The translations under genes and the position numbers were made by a program. This document shows, one piece after another, positions 9,101 through 19,920 of a stretch of DNA of 64,000 nucleotides (positions are counted from its first letter, which is position 1; each line of letters starts with the position of its first letter). Location of the stretch: NCBI RefSeq assembly GCF_001411555.2, contig NC_049904.1, forward strand, positions 28,843,370-28,907,369, written 5' to 3'. The DNA comes from Juglans regia (lineage: Eukaryota; Streptophyta; Magnoliopsida; Fagales; Juglandaceae). The notes beneath the pieces are model-generated. The model saw only the letters and a program-made list of their open reading frames with translations, made no database searches and was not told the origin of the DNA.

Positions 9101-12100
9101 AGCAGGAATATTGGCAGTGGAAAAGTTCATACAGGTTTTAAATTCATGAGCAGCACCAAGTGTGACTTTGCAAACCCAGCTTCTTTTAGATGCTGCATTT
9201 GCTTAGCTTCTAAAACATCAGAATTGCACGTGCAATGCAGCTAACTGTTCATGAATTGATTAGGCAGTAGTGTCATTCAACACGTAATTAGAATAGGGAG
9301 ATTTGACCGGGTTAATAATCTTAAAGAATTGGTCAGAAATATATATGTTTAAGTTCCCTGGCACAAACTTTTCCTTTACACATCATCCTTTTAACTTATC
9401 AGCCCAAATTCTAATATAGTTATTTGTTATCCATGTACTGTTGTTAAACAGAATCATAAGGATGTCTTGGTGGTTGTAGATCCACAAGATTATCCTCAGC
9501 TCATAGAATTTCTAGGAGGAGATGGGAATGATCAACACTTCCGTAGACAGCTTGCTTGGAAGGCATTTCAACATGTTGCTTCTTATGATTCTGCAGTTTC
9601 TGAGTGGCTTTGGAAGCAAACTGCAGGAGGTTCTTCAGGTATGTAAACCTTTTTTTTATCGGTAAACAAATTTTTATTGATCATAAGAATAGGCAAAAAC
9701 CCAGGTATACGGGACATATACAAGAGCGTCGCCTTAGCGTGCTAGTTCAGCGATACAAGAAATTCATGGAAACTCATTCCATTGAAATCAATAACAACCG
9801 ACCAATGAAGTAGAAGTATTGAAAAACAACTTCCTAAGCTCTTCCATTGATAGTGATCTTCGAAGCTTCTATCATTCATTTCCCTCCAAATGCACCACCA
9901 TAAGCATATTGAGACTATCTTCCATATTGTTGCAATATGAAAGCTACCCAGAAGGCCTCTCCAAGAAGCTAAGAGATCAATCACCCTTCTCAGCACCACC
10001 CAACTTAGTCCCACCCAACTGAAGAAGTTGTTCCATAATGTCGTGGCAATCTCACGATGAAGTAATAATTGATCAACTAACTCCCCACTCTTTTTGCACA
10101 TACAACACCACTCCATGACAATGAATCAACATTTCCTTAAGATGTCGAGTGTGAGTATCTTCCCCAACGAAGTTGTCCATACAAAGGAGGGTGCCTTTGA
10201 GGGTGCCCTTGTCTTCCAAAGACTCTTCCATAGGAATGGGTTGGTTGTATGTGTGTGCATGGCTTGATAGAAGGAGCGGACGGTCAACTTCCCTTACATA
10301 GAGTGACGCCAGAAAATCTTGTCATCAACTTCCCTCATGTGAGTAAAATATATGTGATCATAAACTTCGATATTGTGTCGACTTCCCAATCATGTGTATT
10401 TATTTAAAAAGCAACATTCCATTGAAAAGTACCATTTGATGTAACCAGCAGGTCTGCAATCGAGGCTTCTTTCATTCTGGTATGCAAGCCTTATTACTCA
10501 AACTACCAAAAGTTGGCATTTTGCACTCTACCTTATCAAGTATGATGACATCCACATTGGCTAGAGCGTGAGGCTGTTGACCACAAGGTCGGAGGTTCGA
10601 GCCTCCTAGTGAGATCTGTTTTCGATTGAAAAAAAAGTATGATGACATCCACAACATCATTTCCCCAAATATTTGCTACCCGGTTCTTAACCAGGAAGTG
10701 TCAGTGAATAGTAATAGCACTCGTTACCCGTGGAAACTGTCAGTCATAGCATTTTCCCAAATGCCCATAACCCTTTGAAGAAATTTCGTACTGCATATTG
10801 TAGATGCTACCCCTCATTTCCAAGACATCGTGTTTTTTAAGCCTAGTAATATGATTTTGGTTTACCTGTTTTGGTTCATGAACCAGAAGTTCCACTTGTC
10901 CCTCTTGGGCTGTCACTCTATCTTGGACAGCATCTTAGTTTTTAAACTCCAAATGGTTATTCATATTTGAGACAGCAGCTGTTCTGTTGACATTTGTTGG
11001 TTGGAACTAAAAAATCCTTTGTCACCAATATCTTGGGCCTCACATCCAAAGGGCAAAGTGATGACTTTGCATGTGTAAGATAAGACTAATTTATTCCTCA
11101 CATGGTTTTGACTTGTCTAGTTGGTGACGATATGTGTATACTAGCCACATGGTTCAAAGAAGCGTGCCACCTATCCAAAATTCAAGCCCAAGTGAGTAAT
11201 AAAGTTGAATCTAACCTTTCTGATGTGGACAAGGTGAAGAGGAGGAAGGGGAAGCACCTAGCCATGGGCCCCTTTCAAAAATCTGGAAGTGCTCTAAATT
11301 ACAGTGACTTTTGTCATTTTCTAGTGGCGGTCCCCAAGCTTGTGCTAATTATTATAGAAGACACCACCATGTGATAGAAGATCACTTCTTTTTAATCCAT
11401 CATAATGAAGCTAAAAGCAAACTAAGACTAATGAAAGTTGAATACAGTCCATAGCTTTGTGTTACTATTATTGTTGCTGTTGTTGTTGCTGTTGTTGTTG
11501 ATGATGTATTATGTATTATGTTCAGTCTTTGACTTAAATATTCTCCTGAGTCTCAATTTGACATAGCAAATGTAGAAAGGGGTTATTCTGAAATTATCTG
11601 ACTGTTTATATAACAGTATCATTTAAAACAAACAAGTATCAGTATTTTGTAAAAATAATTTCGAAGAATGCAGATTCACAAATGCAGAATGTAGAAATTA
11701 TTGTATTGCGTTTACAAAGTGCCTCCCACTTGGGTGCATAGACTGATGGGTTCTTATTTGTTTTCAAGATAAATTTCCTCCCAGCTTAACAGTGCCTCTT
11801 GAGTGCAAAAGTATTCTTCGTTATGGTGAAAATCCTCATCAACATGCTGCGTTTTATGTGGACAAGAGACTTGCAGAGGTTAATACTGGTGGCATTGCAA
11901 CTGCTATTCAACACCATGGGAAGGTGAGAAGTACAAGTTACTATGCACATCTAGTGATTATAAACAAATATTATATGATATAATAAATATGCAACTGCTT
12001 TCTGATTTTCATTTGTTGGGCAGTCGATGTCATACAATAACTACCTAGACGCTGATGCAGCTTGGAATTGCGTGTCAGAGTTTAGAAACCCTACCTGTGT

Positions 12101-13705
12101 AATTGTAAAGCATACAAATCCATGTGGAGTAGCTTCACGTGATAATATACTTGAAGCATACAGGCTTGCCGTTAAAGCAGATCCAGTGAGTGCTTTCGGT
12201 GGCATTGTAGCCTTCAATGTAGAAGTAGATGAGGTAAGCTGCTTTTTTGTAAGTTCTAGTCTAGCATAGAAACTTGTATGAGTTGAGCCTCATTTCGTTA
12301 TGCACTTCTTGGTAGCTTCCATTTACGTTGAAGTGCATTGAGGCATGGAGTATCGATGATGATATGTAACCACAAAGCAAGCCGTAACATTATATCATTT
12401 GTCTTCTCATATAATAACTTCAAATCCTCATTATTACTAGCTTTGTTGGCTTAGCATGTGCTTTCATCACGTGACTCAAAACCTGGAACTAAGTCATATT
12501 TTCTTCACTAAAATGATTGAATCACTGATCCATACATTAAGATTTGACTTTTAGATTTCTGATGCAACTATGGAAGGGGAATCAAATAGATGTTCAATTC
12601 CTTTCTCCATTTCTTTTTCTACCTGTAGGCTCTTGCTAAGGAAATCCGGGAGTTTAGGAGCCCCACAGATGGTGAGACTCGGATGTTTTACGAGATTGTA
12701 GTTGCGCCCAAGTATTCAGAAAAGGGGCTTGAGATTCTTCGTGGAAAGTCTAAGACCCTAAGGATCCTTGAAGCAAGTAAAAATGAGAAAGGAAAGCTTT
12801 CACTCAGACAAGTTGGTGGTGGATGGTTAGCCCAGGATTCAGATGACTTGACCCCGCAGGATATCCAATTTAAAGTGGTTTCTGAGAAGGCTCCGCAAGA
12901 AAGCGAACTTCGGGATGCAGAGTTTGCATGGTTATGTGTCAAGCATGTCAAAAGTAATGCTATTGTAATAGCAAAGGTTGGTAATTTTCTGACTACTTAG
13001 ATCATGCATGAATGTATCTAACCGATGCTTTCTTCTGATCCTTGTTATTGTTTGGGCAGAATAATTGCATGTTGGGCATGGGAAGTGGCCAGCCAAACCG
13101 TCTAGAGAGTTTGAGGATAGCATTGAAGAAAGCCGGAGATGAGGTCAAAGGGGCAGCTTTGGCTAGTGATGCCTTCTTTCCATTTGGTATTTACCACCTT
13201 AGGCAGTAACTGCTCTTGAAAGTTATTGACAATAGTGCATATGTGAAAAGAGTTTGAGATAATGTCCAGGGCGAATGAATATTAGGATGAGGAGTATTAA
13301 TGATGAACTCATATTTCTGCAGTAGTGAAATCATCGGGGCTTTTGTTTTTTCTACAGAACTGGGGTTAGGGAAACTTGTCCCCCCAGATGTCCCACACCG
13401 TCACGTACACTGGACGGGTGGTGGTGCCCCTGGGCCAAAGGTCTTTTGGCCTGCGAAATAATTCCTTGCCAGTAATTGTTAGTGATTGTTAGGCATTTAT
13501 ATCCTTTTTTTTTTTTTTTGGTTTAATGTGGATGCTGCTTGTTGTGTAAACAGCCTGGAAAGATGCGGTGGAAGAAGCATGTGAGAGTGGGGTCAGTGTT
13601 ATTGCAGAGCCTGGTGGGAGCATCAGAGATGGGGATGCAATAGACTGCTGTAAAAAGTATGGTGTTTCACTTCTCTTGACCAAAGTGAGGCACTTCAGGC
13701 ATTGA
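6116..13705 (+). CDS. PURH: Bifunctional purine biosynthesis protein PurH (AICAR transformylase / IMP cyclohydrolase)
   Basis: Catalyses the last two steps of de novo IMP synthesis: formylation of AICAR with 10-formyl-THF, then ring closure to IMP. Exons: 6116-6241, 6379-6502, 6999-7074, 7491-7587, 8552-8654, 8774-8907, 9452-9638, 11769-11923, 12024-12233, 12629-12976, 13060-13186, 13554-13705. Together they give 1839 bases, 612 residues plus stop, with frame preserved at every junction. Residues 1 to about 80 are Ser/Ala-rich with few acidic residues, as in a plastid transit peptide. The cyclohydrolase (MGS-like) domain runs from about 84 to 220, with STGGTA and [15 protein letters not shown]. 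The AICARFT domain follows, with the catalytic pair K363-H364 in VKHTNPCG, and MGSGQPNR at 527-534. The length suits plant homologues. Intron 2 and the 2.1-kb intron 7 carry retroelement fragments. The start at 6116 gives the transit peptide; the next Met, at 6445, would remove it. Confidence 0.96.
6813..6912 (-). mobile_element. LINE 3' end fragment in PURH intron 2
   Basis: The left edge is a poly-T followed by ATAAGTAAAATAAAATTTTA and then TAGCCAAGTACACAGGAAAC. On the minus strand this is the usual 3' end of plant L1 LINEs (GTACTTGGC.., AATAAAATTTTA, poly-A). Imperfect flanking repeats CTATTAAAATTA (6801-6812) and CTATAAAAATAA (6913-6924) may be the target duplication. Confidence 0.6.
9650..10437 (-). 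mobile_element. 5'-truncated LINE (L1-like) in PURH intron 7
   Basis: Inserted antisense to PURH, starting 12 bases inside the intron. The minus strand encodes a LINE ORF2 tail: DDKIFWRHS and [19 protein letters not shown], a stop-broken linker, then a zf-RVT region with [25 protein letters not shown] and [15 protein letters not shown]. The minus-strand 3' end has CCTGGGTTTTTGCC, then an A-rich tail (poly-T at 9650-9657). A near repeat, ATGTAAACC before the poly-T and ATGTAACC at about 10438, may be the target duplication. No intact enzyme is encoded; internal stops and frameshifts mark it as dead. Confidence 0.85.
10557..10634 (+). mobile_element. tRNA-Asn-derived retroposon (SINE or tRNA retropseudogene) with 19-bp duplication
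   Basis: A 78-bp insert lies between perfect copies of AAGTATGATGACATCCACA (10538-10556 and 10635-10653). Its body holds GGCTAGAGCGTGAGGCTGTT (A-box side and anticodon arm, GTT anticodon), then GACCACAAGGTC and the B box GGTTCGAGCC, closely following plant tRNA-Asn from about position 17 on. The 5' acceptor and D-stem half is missing. The end is AGTGAGATCTGTTTTCGATT plus a short A run. Poly-A and the long duplication indicate LINE-driven reverse transcription. It cannot be a working tRNA because the acceptor stem is absent. Confidence 0.88.
10660..11768. other. Rest of PURH intron 7, no gene recognised
   Basis: Moderate-complexity intron sequence with a GTTGTT/GCTGTT trinucleotide tract at about 11471-11505. 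An open stretch of about 90 codons at 11102-11374 has no recognisable domain. It ends in the acceptor TTTTCAAG at 11768. Confidence 0.5.
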
Positions 13706-14082
13706 TGATTGCCAGCATTTCTCTCTGCCTTTTTCAGCTCCCTATTTGTTTCCATCATGATTGAAAGTTCTTGTTACCCTAAACCATGAGTAGGTGCTCT
13801 GTTCTGGGGAAGGCTCTGGAGTTGCATTAGATTAATGGGAGTCAATTGTTATGAAATCTATAGCAGCGTATTTCACTGCATCAGTTTTGAGATTGGACAA
13901 TCTGCATATTCCAGTGTTTTTTGGTTATCATGACTCTCTTTCTCTCACACACACACACTAGATATTGGCGACTTCAGTAATATGACATGGTCATGGTCGT
14001 CTAGTGAACTGTTTGCCATGGCAGCAACCAAATCAGCCCATCACAAATATATATATATATATATATATATGTTATTTTTATA
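13706..14082 (+). other. PURH 3' UTR and downstream microsatellites
   Basis: Unique sequence after the TGA, then an (AC)n tract near 13946-13960 and an (AT)n run at about 14047-14071. No second gene is seen. Confidence 0.5.
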
Positions 14083-14230
14083 GAAAAATTCTTCTCAGTC
14101 ACTATTCATCATCCCACATCCTATAAAAAATACTCTCATACCTTATAAAAATATTCACACCCTATGAAAAAGTTATAGGTGTAAGGGTGTGAGAGTAAAT
14201 AGTGGGTGATGCATAATAAATTTCCTTTTT
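14083..14230. repeat. MITE, TCACTATTCATC family (copy 1)
   Basis: Fold-back element. Left arm AAAAATTCTTCTCAGTCACT then ATTCATCATCCCACA; right arm GTGTGAGAGTAAATAGTGGG then TGATGCATAATAAATTT. The centre CCTATGAAAAAGTTATAGGT is itself a hairpin. A second copy lies at 49512-49643. Confidence 0.65.
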
Positions 14231-14317
14231 ATAATTCATCAAGCTCCTGTTTAGCTTACTACCGCTTCTCATGCCACTGTCATTGCAAATGTAGACTTTC
14301 AAGAAGGGTTTTGGATC

Positions 14318-14417
14318 NNNNNNNNNNNNNNNNNNNNNNNNNNNNNNNNNNNNNNNNNNNNNNNNNNNNNNNNNNNNNNNNNNNNNNNNNNNNNNNNNNN
14401 NNNNNNNNNNNNNNNNN
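14318..14417. other. Assembly gap of 100 N
   Basis: Exactly 100 N, the conventional placeholder for a gap of unknown size, so spacing here is not measured. Confidence 0.99.
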
Positions 14418-15465
14418 GATTCAATAGGTGGGAACCCCCAAGAGTCATCCCAAATCAAACAAAAGCGATGCAAAAAAAATAAAAAAAGACGGATATATAT
14501 GGAGCAAAAAATTTGGCTCTCATGCACCAAATTCCCACAAATTAAGGAGTAGTCATTTGAAACGGTTTTAGTATAGTCTGATAAATAGACTATAACAGTA
14601 GATTGTTGGTGTTACATTTTGCTGGTCTGGACTAACTGAATGAGAGTTTCACAGCCACTTCATCTTAATCTTTGGTTAGAAAAAGTGGAAATATAAAAAA
14701 ATAGCAACCGGAAGATCATGGGTCAATTTGTTGGCGAACGATCGTCACTGACTATACTGAAAGAGGATGTAGCTCACGTGTCACTCTTGAAAAGAAGGTA
14801 AAGGTTGATCTAAGAGATCCAAAGTCACTAGTCCCAAAGGTGCCACCCGTGGCGGCGTCAAACTCTCCATGACGCGGCGGCGGCGGTGGAGTCAAAATTT
14901 AGTGCAGATAATACAAGCAAATTTTAGGGTAAAATATACATTCTCATACTATAACATACATTAGCATGAAGAGCCCAGATTTCTTAATACTATATATAAT
15001 TAACAGAGAACAAATTAATTCTTAGTTTTTATTTATTAATTTCCAGGCTCTTTCTTTTTTAGTATTTAAAGATCAGTTAAAAAAATTCATTGAAAAGTCT
15101 GGATTCTAATTTGTACAATACGTTAGAGAAATTAGAACTAGTATTTTAAAAATATTTTTTTGGCACCAGTATGAGGATCTTCCTAAATAAATGGTTTGGT
15201 TGTAAAAGATTAACGTACGTAATTCACCAATGCAATATCTTCTCATGCGAGAATTAAGGATCAATACATGCATGCATGCAAGAGAGGCTCGATCGATCGG
15301 ACTTATGCTTGTACGTCGCACTACTTCTAATTAATTCCCTAACTATTGCTTGTGCCAGCTTATAACATTAATCATGTATACATGCATGAGAAGAGAACCA
15401 TGATCGATCGACACGTAAGTACAAACTGCACGTGGTAGATCTAGACCACCTTCTTCTCGATCTGG
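14418..15465. other. Intergenic DNA, no gene recognised
   Basis: Contains a GC-rich patch at about 14840-14900 with a GCGGCGGCGGCGG run, CATGCATGCATGCA (RY-type) at about 15267 and GATCGATCGG at about 15290. No coding region is supported. Confidence 0.5.
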
Positions 15466-16640
15466 ATCAGCTTTTCCTTAGTTCGATGTTATCGTTCGAA
15501 CGGTTCCCAGTGTTGTTCGAATGTTTTGTATCAATATTTGAATAGTTTTACTGATTTTGTTTGAACAGTTTTAGGTCGTTCAAACGGTAACTATTTTATC
15601 TTATCCAATAATAAAAAATCAAATAGACATATATAATATTTTAAAAAAATACATTACAAATTGTTCAGTACCCATAAAAATAGCTTCATAAGTGCGAACT
15701 AAATAAATAAAACAATAGTACTAGCATTTTTTGTACAGAAATAGATTCTAGAATTTGTACGTATAATGTAAATCAGTTATTTGGAGGCCTGAACTGTTGC
15801 ATAAGCATCTACATTTAGAGTTGCATCTATCTCCTGAACTCATCTTGTTGTTGTTCTTGTTGTTTCATGCGCATCTCCATGTTTGCTTATTTCGCCAATT
15901 GAGCCTCTAACTCATGCTGCCTTCTACTCAATTCATCGATATTAGAATTTGCTTCCTCTAACGCTCTAGAGGTGTTAGAGGTATACCCGGACGATGAGGA
16001 AGAGATAGAAGGTTTTACACAGCAACTCAAACCTCTCAAATATCCTGAACATGGATCCAAAACTTATGTAAAAATTTTAACATCACTTGTTGAAGAATTT
16101 TGATCTAACACAGATTCAGCACGAAGAGCAACAGTTTTTTTCCTAAACACAAAAGAAAGAATTAATATCACCACAAATATTCAAATATGTTTAATTAAAA
16201 CAATTAATAATACTTACATAATTTTCATGGGCATCGTGATAAGTCCACTCTTCATTACGATTAGTATGTGATGCATCATATAATTGTTTCATATCACAAT
16301 TGGTATCTAACTCTTACTACAAGAGACATTTTTGTTGAGATATAAAGTCATTATAATACATCCAAATAACAAACTATATACAATAAAAAAAAATATAAAA
16401 TAGTATTGCCAATTTCTTAGAGAGGAGATATAAATATCTTGAACCTGCATAATAATAAATATTCAATTTCAATCTATTTGTTTTGTTAATAGAACTTCAC
16501 TCCTGCATAGAAGTTGTAAATATTAGGATGCGAAAATTATAAAATAGGACACATAAAACAATTTATTTAATTTACCTTATATGATGAATTCTAAAAAATG
16601 TCACAAATTTTTTCTAATTGGAAGGTCGGACATCCTGAAA

Positions 16641-16877
16641 GAATAATGACATGGTTACTACTCTCCTACTACCAATTTACTACTCCTTTTGTATTTGATT
16701 TTTTTTTTAATTTTTTAATTTACTTAATGATTAACGAAGTGAGTATTAGTAAAATTATATATTTTTATAATTTTTTCTTAATGATTAAGGATGTTAAAAA
16801 AATACTTAAAAGAAAATGATAAAAAAATTAAAAAAAAAACTTCAAATGTAATTGGGTAGTAAATGGGTATTACAACC
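16641..16877. repeat. MITE with 10-bp target duplication inside the CACTA element
   Basis: Opens GAATAATGACATGGTTACTA and closes AAATGGGTATTACAACC. It is flanked by the perfect direct repeat CATCCTGAAA (16631-16640 and 16878-16887), so it landed inside the CACTA coding remnant. A partial, inverted copy lies at 57966-58076. The 9-10 bp duplication suggests a Mutator-like mobiliser. Confidence 0.72.
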
Positions 16878-18074
16878 CATCCTGAAAAGGATGTTAGCGT
16901 GCCTCTTCCTTATTCTCGAATTTATTATAATGTTCATGACACATCGTCTTATATTTACATAGTGCATTACACATAAACTCATCGACAATCTTACACTCAT
17001 CTCTCCGACCAAAATCTAGTTCGAAGTCATCCTTAAAAAAATATATACACAAAGAAATTATCATTTGCATATTCTATATTTTGCATACATATTAAATAAT
17101 ATTATAAATCAATTATTTAAACATTACCAAACAACGCTTCTTGATAAACTCTTTCACATCTTGGAGGACTTTCTGCAATCAAAAAGCATGGACCTCATTC
17201 TCCCACAAATCTTTCAATTCTGCAACCAATGGTTATAAATGTACGTTTGTATCATTTTTCAGTAATCTCAGACCTGGAATGAGCAAACTCATCATGAAAC
17301 ATGGATCCTTCATATACTTCTATGTTGGTAGATTACACGGCATAAATACAATTGACCAAATACTATGACTAGTATTCATGTTTCCAAATGGATTAAATCC
17401 ATCTGCTGCCAACTCAAGTCGCACATTTTGAGGTTCTTCAACAAACTATGAATGTTCAAAATCAAATTTCTTACAAACCTGAGAATCAACAGAATGTGAC
17501 AAGATACCATCATTCCTGACTCTGGATGATGAGTGTCATGTCATGTCTATAGCTATTGCACGTGACATAAATAATCATTATAATCTAGGTATCAATGAAA
17601 AGTGGTGTACTACCTTTTGCGGCACATTCTGCTTCTCATATGTCCATCTTGATTCATGAAAAATTGGACACTCATTCAATTGCTCATTCTCTCACGAAAA
17701 TAAGGCACAGTCATTCTTACATGCATTTATTACGTTATAATCAAACTCGAGTTCTCGTTTCAACTATTTTGCTTCATAGAAGTTGCGAGGTAAAATATTG
17801 TATGGTGGGAGTGCCTATTTAAACAGCTCAAGTAACATATTGACAACCTTAATTGATAATCGGCACATAAATTTTATGTGAAGTAGTCTAGCTGTAAATG
17901 ACAACTTACTATACCTTTTGCATCCTAGATATAACTCACGTTGTTAATCATTCCACAAGCATGGCAAATGTTTTATGGCCTACATTATTTGAATTTGATG
18001 TATCCATATCACATTCATGCATAAACATTCTCGCACCAATGACTATTTATATTTAAAATTTATAAATATAAAAA

Positions 18075-18262
18075 GAACTTAGTTAGATTTTGGATACTAA
18101 GTCCTACATTGCTTAAGGATGACTATTGTATTGCCTTGGCCTCCTATATAAAGGTTGGCCTAGGAGGCCAAGGCAATCCAATGATTTGAATACAATTTTA
18201 AGTCTTTAATAAATTGTATATATCTATATATAATATATTTATTTATATATATATAATTTTTA
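18075..18262 (+). mobile_element. LTR-like promoter fragment with perfect hairpin
   Basis: The string AAGTCCTACATTGCTTAAGG resembles a motif common in plant LTRs, and CTATATAAAGG (18144-18154) is a good TATA box. The perfect 17-bp inverted repeat ATTGCCTTGGCCTCCTA (18130-18146) / TAGGAGGCCAAGGCAAT (18161-18177) spans the TATA. Neither end nor a duplication was located; it interrupts the CACTA remnant. Confidence 0.4.
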
Positions 18263-18267
18263 TAAAT

Positions 18268-18392
18268 GTGGAGCGGGGGCGGGGGCTGGGGCCCTGCTGG
18301 GGTCATCTCGCCCCCCACCCCCGCTAGGCCTTCTCCATGCGGGGGCGGGGCAAGGTAGCGGGGGCGGAGCCCCGCTGCCCACCCCTAAATAT
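18268..18392. repeat. GC-rich block with G-runs, possibly a transposon end
   Basis: About 125 bases of very high GC in an AT-rich setting: GCGGGGGCGGGGGCTGGGG, then CGCCCCCCACCCCCGC, GCGGGGGCGGGGC and GCGGGGGCGGAGCCCCGC. It ends CCCACCCCTA, whose complement TAGGGGTGGG is like a hAT terminal repeat. The G-runs could form quadruplexes on either strand. The matching left end was not found. Confidence 0.5.
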
Positions 18393-19306
18393 CACTCAGC
18401 ATTTACTCCATATTCTCATCGTATTCATTACCAACAACATTTTGTTGTACATCTTCATTAATGTCTTCTTCTTTATGTGGAGGCTCGAATGATGTTGGAT
18501 ATGGTTCATTGTGTAAGACCCAATCAGTATAACCATGGTCAATATATTTGACAAACAGATACTCTCTCATCAAGTCTATCTTATGAGAACCTAAATTCTT
18601 CCATTGTTAGCATGAACATGTAATACGCATGTCACTATCAATTGTACATGATGTGAATTTCAAGAATTTCTTAACAACTTTAGCATATATATTGTAATTT
18701 TCACCCAAGCGATCTCTAACTCGCATCCAACTCTTATTCATGCCTAATACCCTATTACAAACAGTCATGTGGGCATCAACAAGCAAACATGTATTAAACA
18801 TATTGTGTAATTTTTCCTTTTACCGAGTAGTTAGTCCTATCTCATTTGGGATTGTAAGATCATAGTCGCCAACCAATCAACTATTATCTGTCACGTCCAA
18901 CTAAATCTCGACAGCATCTCCTCATAGTTCTCCAGATATGCTCATTTGGTCATGTGCACCGACGAGTAACATGTCGATGCACCATCATTGAAACTACATA
19001 TCCAGAGAACAACAGATGTTGACTCTACCAAAATCATAATGTTGGACGTGAACAGATACAGTTTGAAAGTTTGCGAGAATGAACTTATAATCTCAAACTA
19101 TTCACTCTGGACAATTCAAGAGTTATCAATTAACCGTTCAATGAGATTAATAACTCTCGAACGGGTTTAAGATTTATTTCAATATAACATAGAAGACATG
19201 AGAGTAATACACAACAATAATTCAGGATATAAGAATATATCAAACAACAGATAATTATATAATTAAGATATTTTTTTTATTTTTTATTTTTGCTATATGA
19301 TTTAAT

Positions 19307-19414
19307 TGTGTTATATGATTTTCTTAAATCTAATTAATTGTGCTATATTATTTTCTTAAATCTAATCAATTATTTTATATGATTTTCTTAAATCTAATCA
19401 ATTGTGCTATATGT
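19307..19414. repeat. 32-bp tandem repeat, 3.4 copies
   Basis: Units start at 19307, 19339, 19371 and 19403 (partial). Each runs TGTGCTATATGATTTTCTTA then AATCTAATCAAT with one to four substitutions. It directly abuts TGTAACGACTCAG. Confidence 0.85.
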
Positions 19415-19920
19415 GTAACGACTCAGTCCAATAATTCTAAGGTCAGAATATTGATAATTTTTATTGGATCTAGGTTATATTTAATGAGTCCTATTGGATA
19501 AGCCTATGAACAATAAATTATTGAGACTAATTAGGAGTCTTAATTAGACTTAATAATTAGGTTAAATCCTATTTATTATTTATTGAACGAGTTAGAGTCC
19601 TTTTAAAATTTAAAGATGGGCCATGAGAAATTTATTTTAATTTAAAATATCATTGATTAAAGCTCCCTACGTGATTTCAGTCACTGCCAATCATATATTG
19701 AACGAACTACTAGATCATATTTTAAACTCAAACTCTCTTCTTAGATGATCACGGCTGAGTGTTCAATAGATTAGTGTCACTACATGCATTAATTGAGTCC
19801 AACTCAAACTCGTTGGAACTATCTCCCAAATCTCTCTATAAATATATTCCTTTTGTGTGTTCTTTGGAAAACATTATAAACCTTCATATGTGCAACAATC
19901 GAATCCAAGATACCTAATCC
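19413..19920 (+). mobile_element. Possible LTR-type sequence
   Basis: Opens TGTAACGACTCAGTCC, an LTR-like 5' terminus. TCTCTATAAATATATTCC at about 19830 could be its TATA box, followed by ordinary-complexity sequence. No second LTR, primer-binding site or right border was found, so this is tentative. Confidence 0.3.

Larger units (their letters stand above)
15470..19165 (-). mobile_element. Decayed CACTA (En/Spm) DNA transposon
   Basis: The minus strand gives CACTA transposase parts in the natural order. At about 18750-18430 is the transposase-associated domain (MNKSWMRVRDRLGENY, then DLMREYLFVKYIDHGYTDW). At about 17440-17100 is the TNP2 core (LELAADGFNPFGNMNTSHSI, MKDPCFMMSLLIPG, ELKDLWENEVHAF). 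At about 16330-15790 is a C-terminal plant-transposase part (YDASHTNRNEEWTYHDAHEN, YLRGL, then a Gln/Glu-rich coil ELEAQLAK..MEMRMKQQEQQQ). Stops and frameshifts are frequent. GTTCGAACGG-like motifs at 15494-15590 and 19080-19165 may be its subterminal repeats; the CACTA termini and 3-bp duplication were not found, so the ends are approximate. Confidence 0.75.

Noticed and set aside
10557..10634. Functional tRNA-Asn gene
   Set aside because: The acceptor stem and 5' D-stem half are missing, and the insert has an A tail and target duplication, so it is a retroposed fragment.
11102..11374. 90-codon open frame in PURH intron 7
   Set aside because: No recognisable domain and it lies in the intron of a complete gene; possibly transposon-derived but not supportable.
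15240..15300. CATGCATGCATGCA and GATCGATCGG as a promoter of an unseen gene
   Set aside because: Palindromic words alone are not enough and no exon could be found downstream in either direction.
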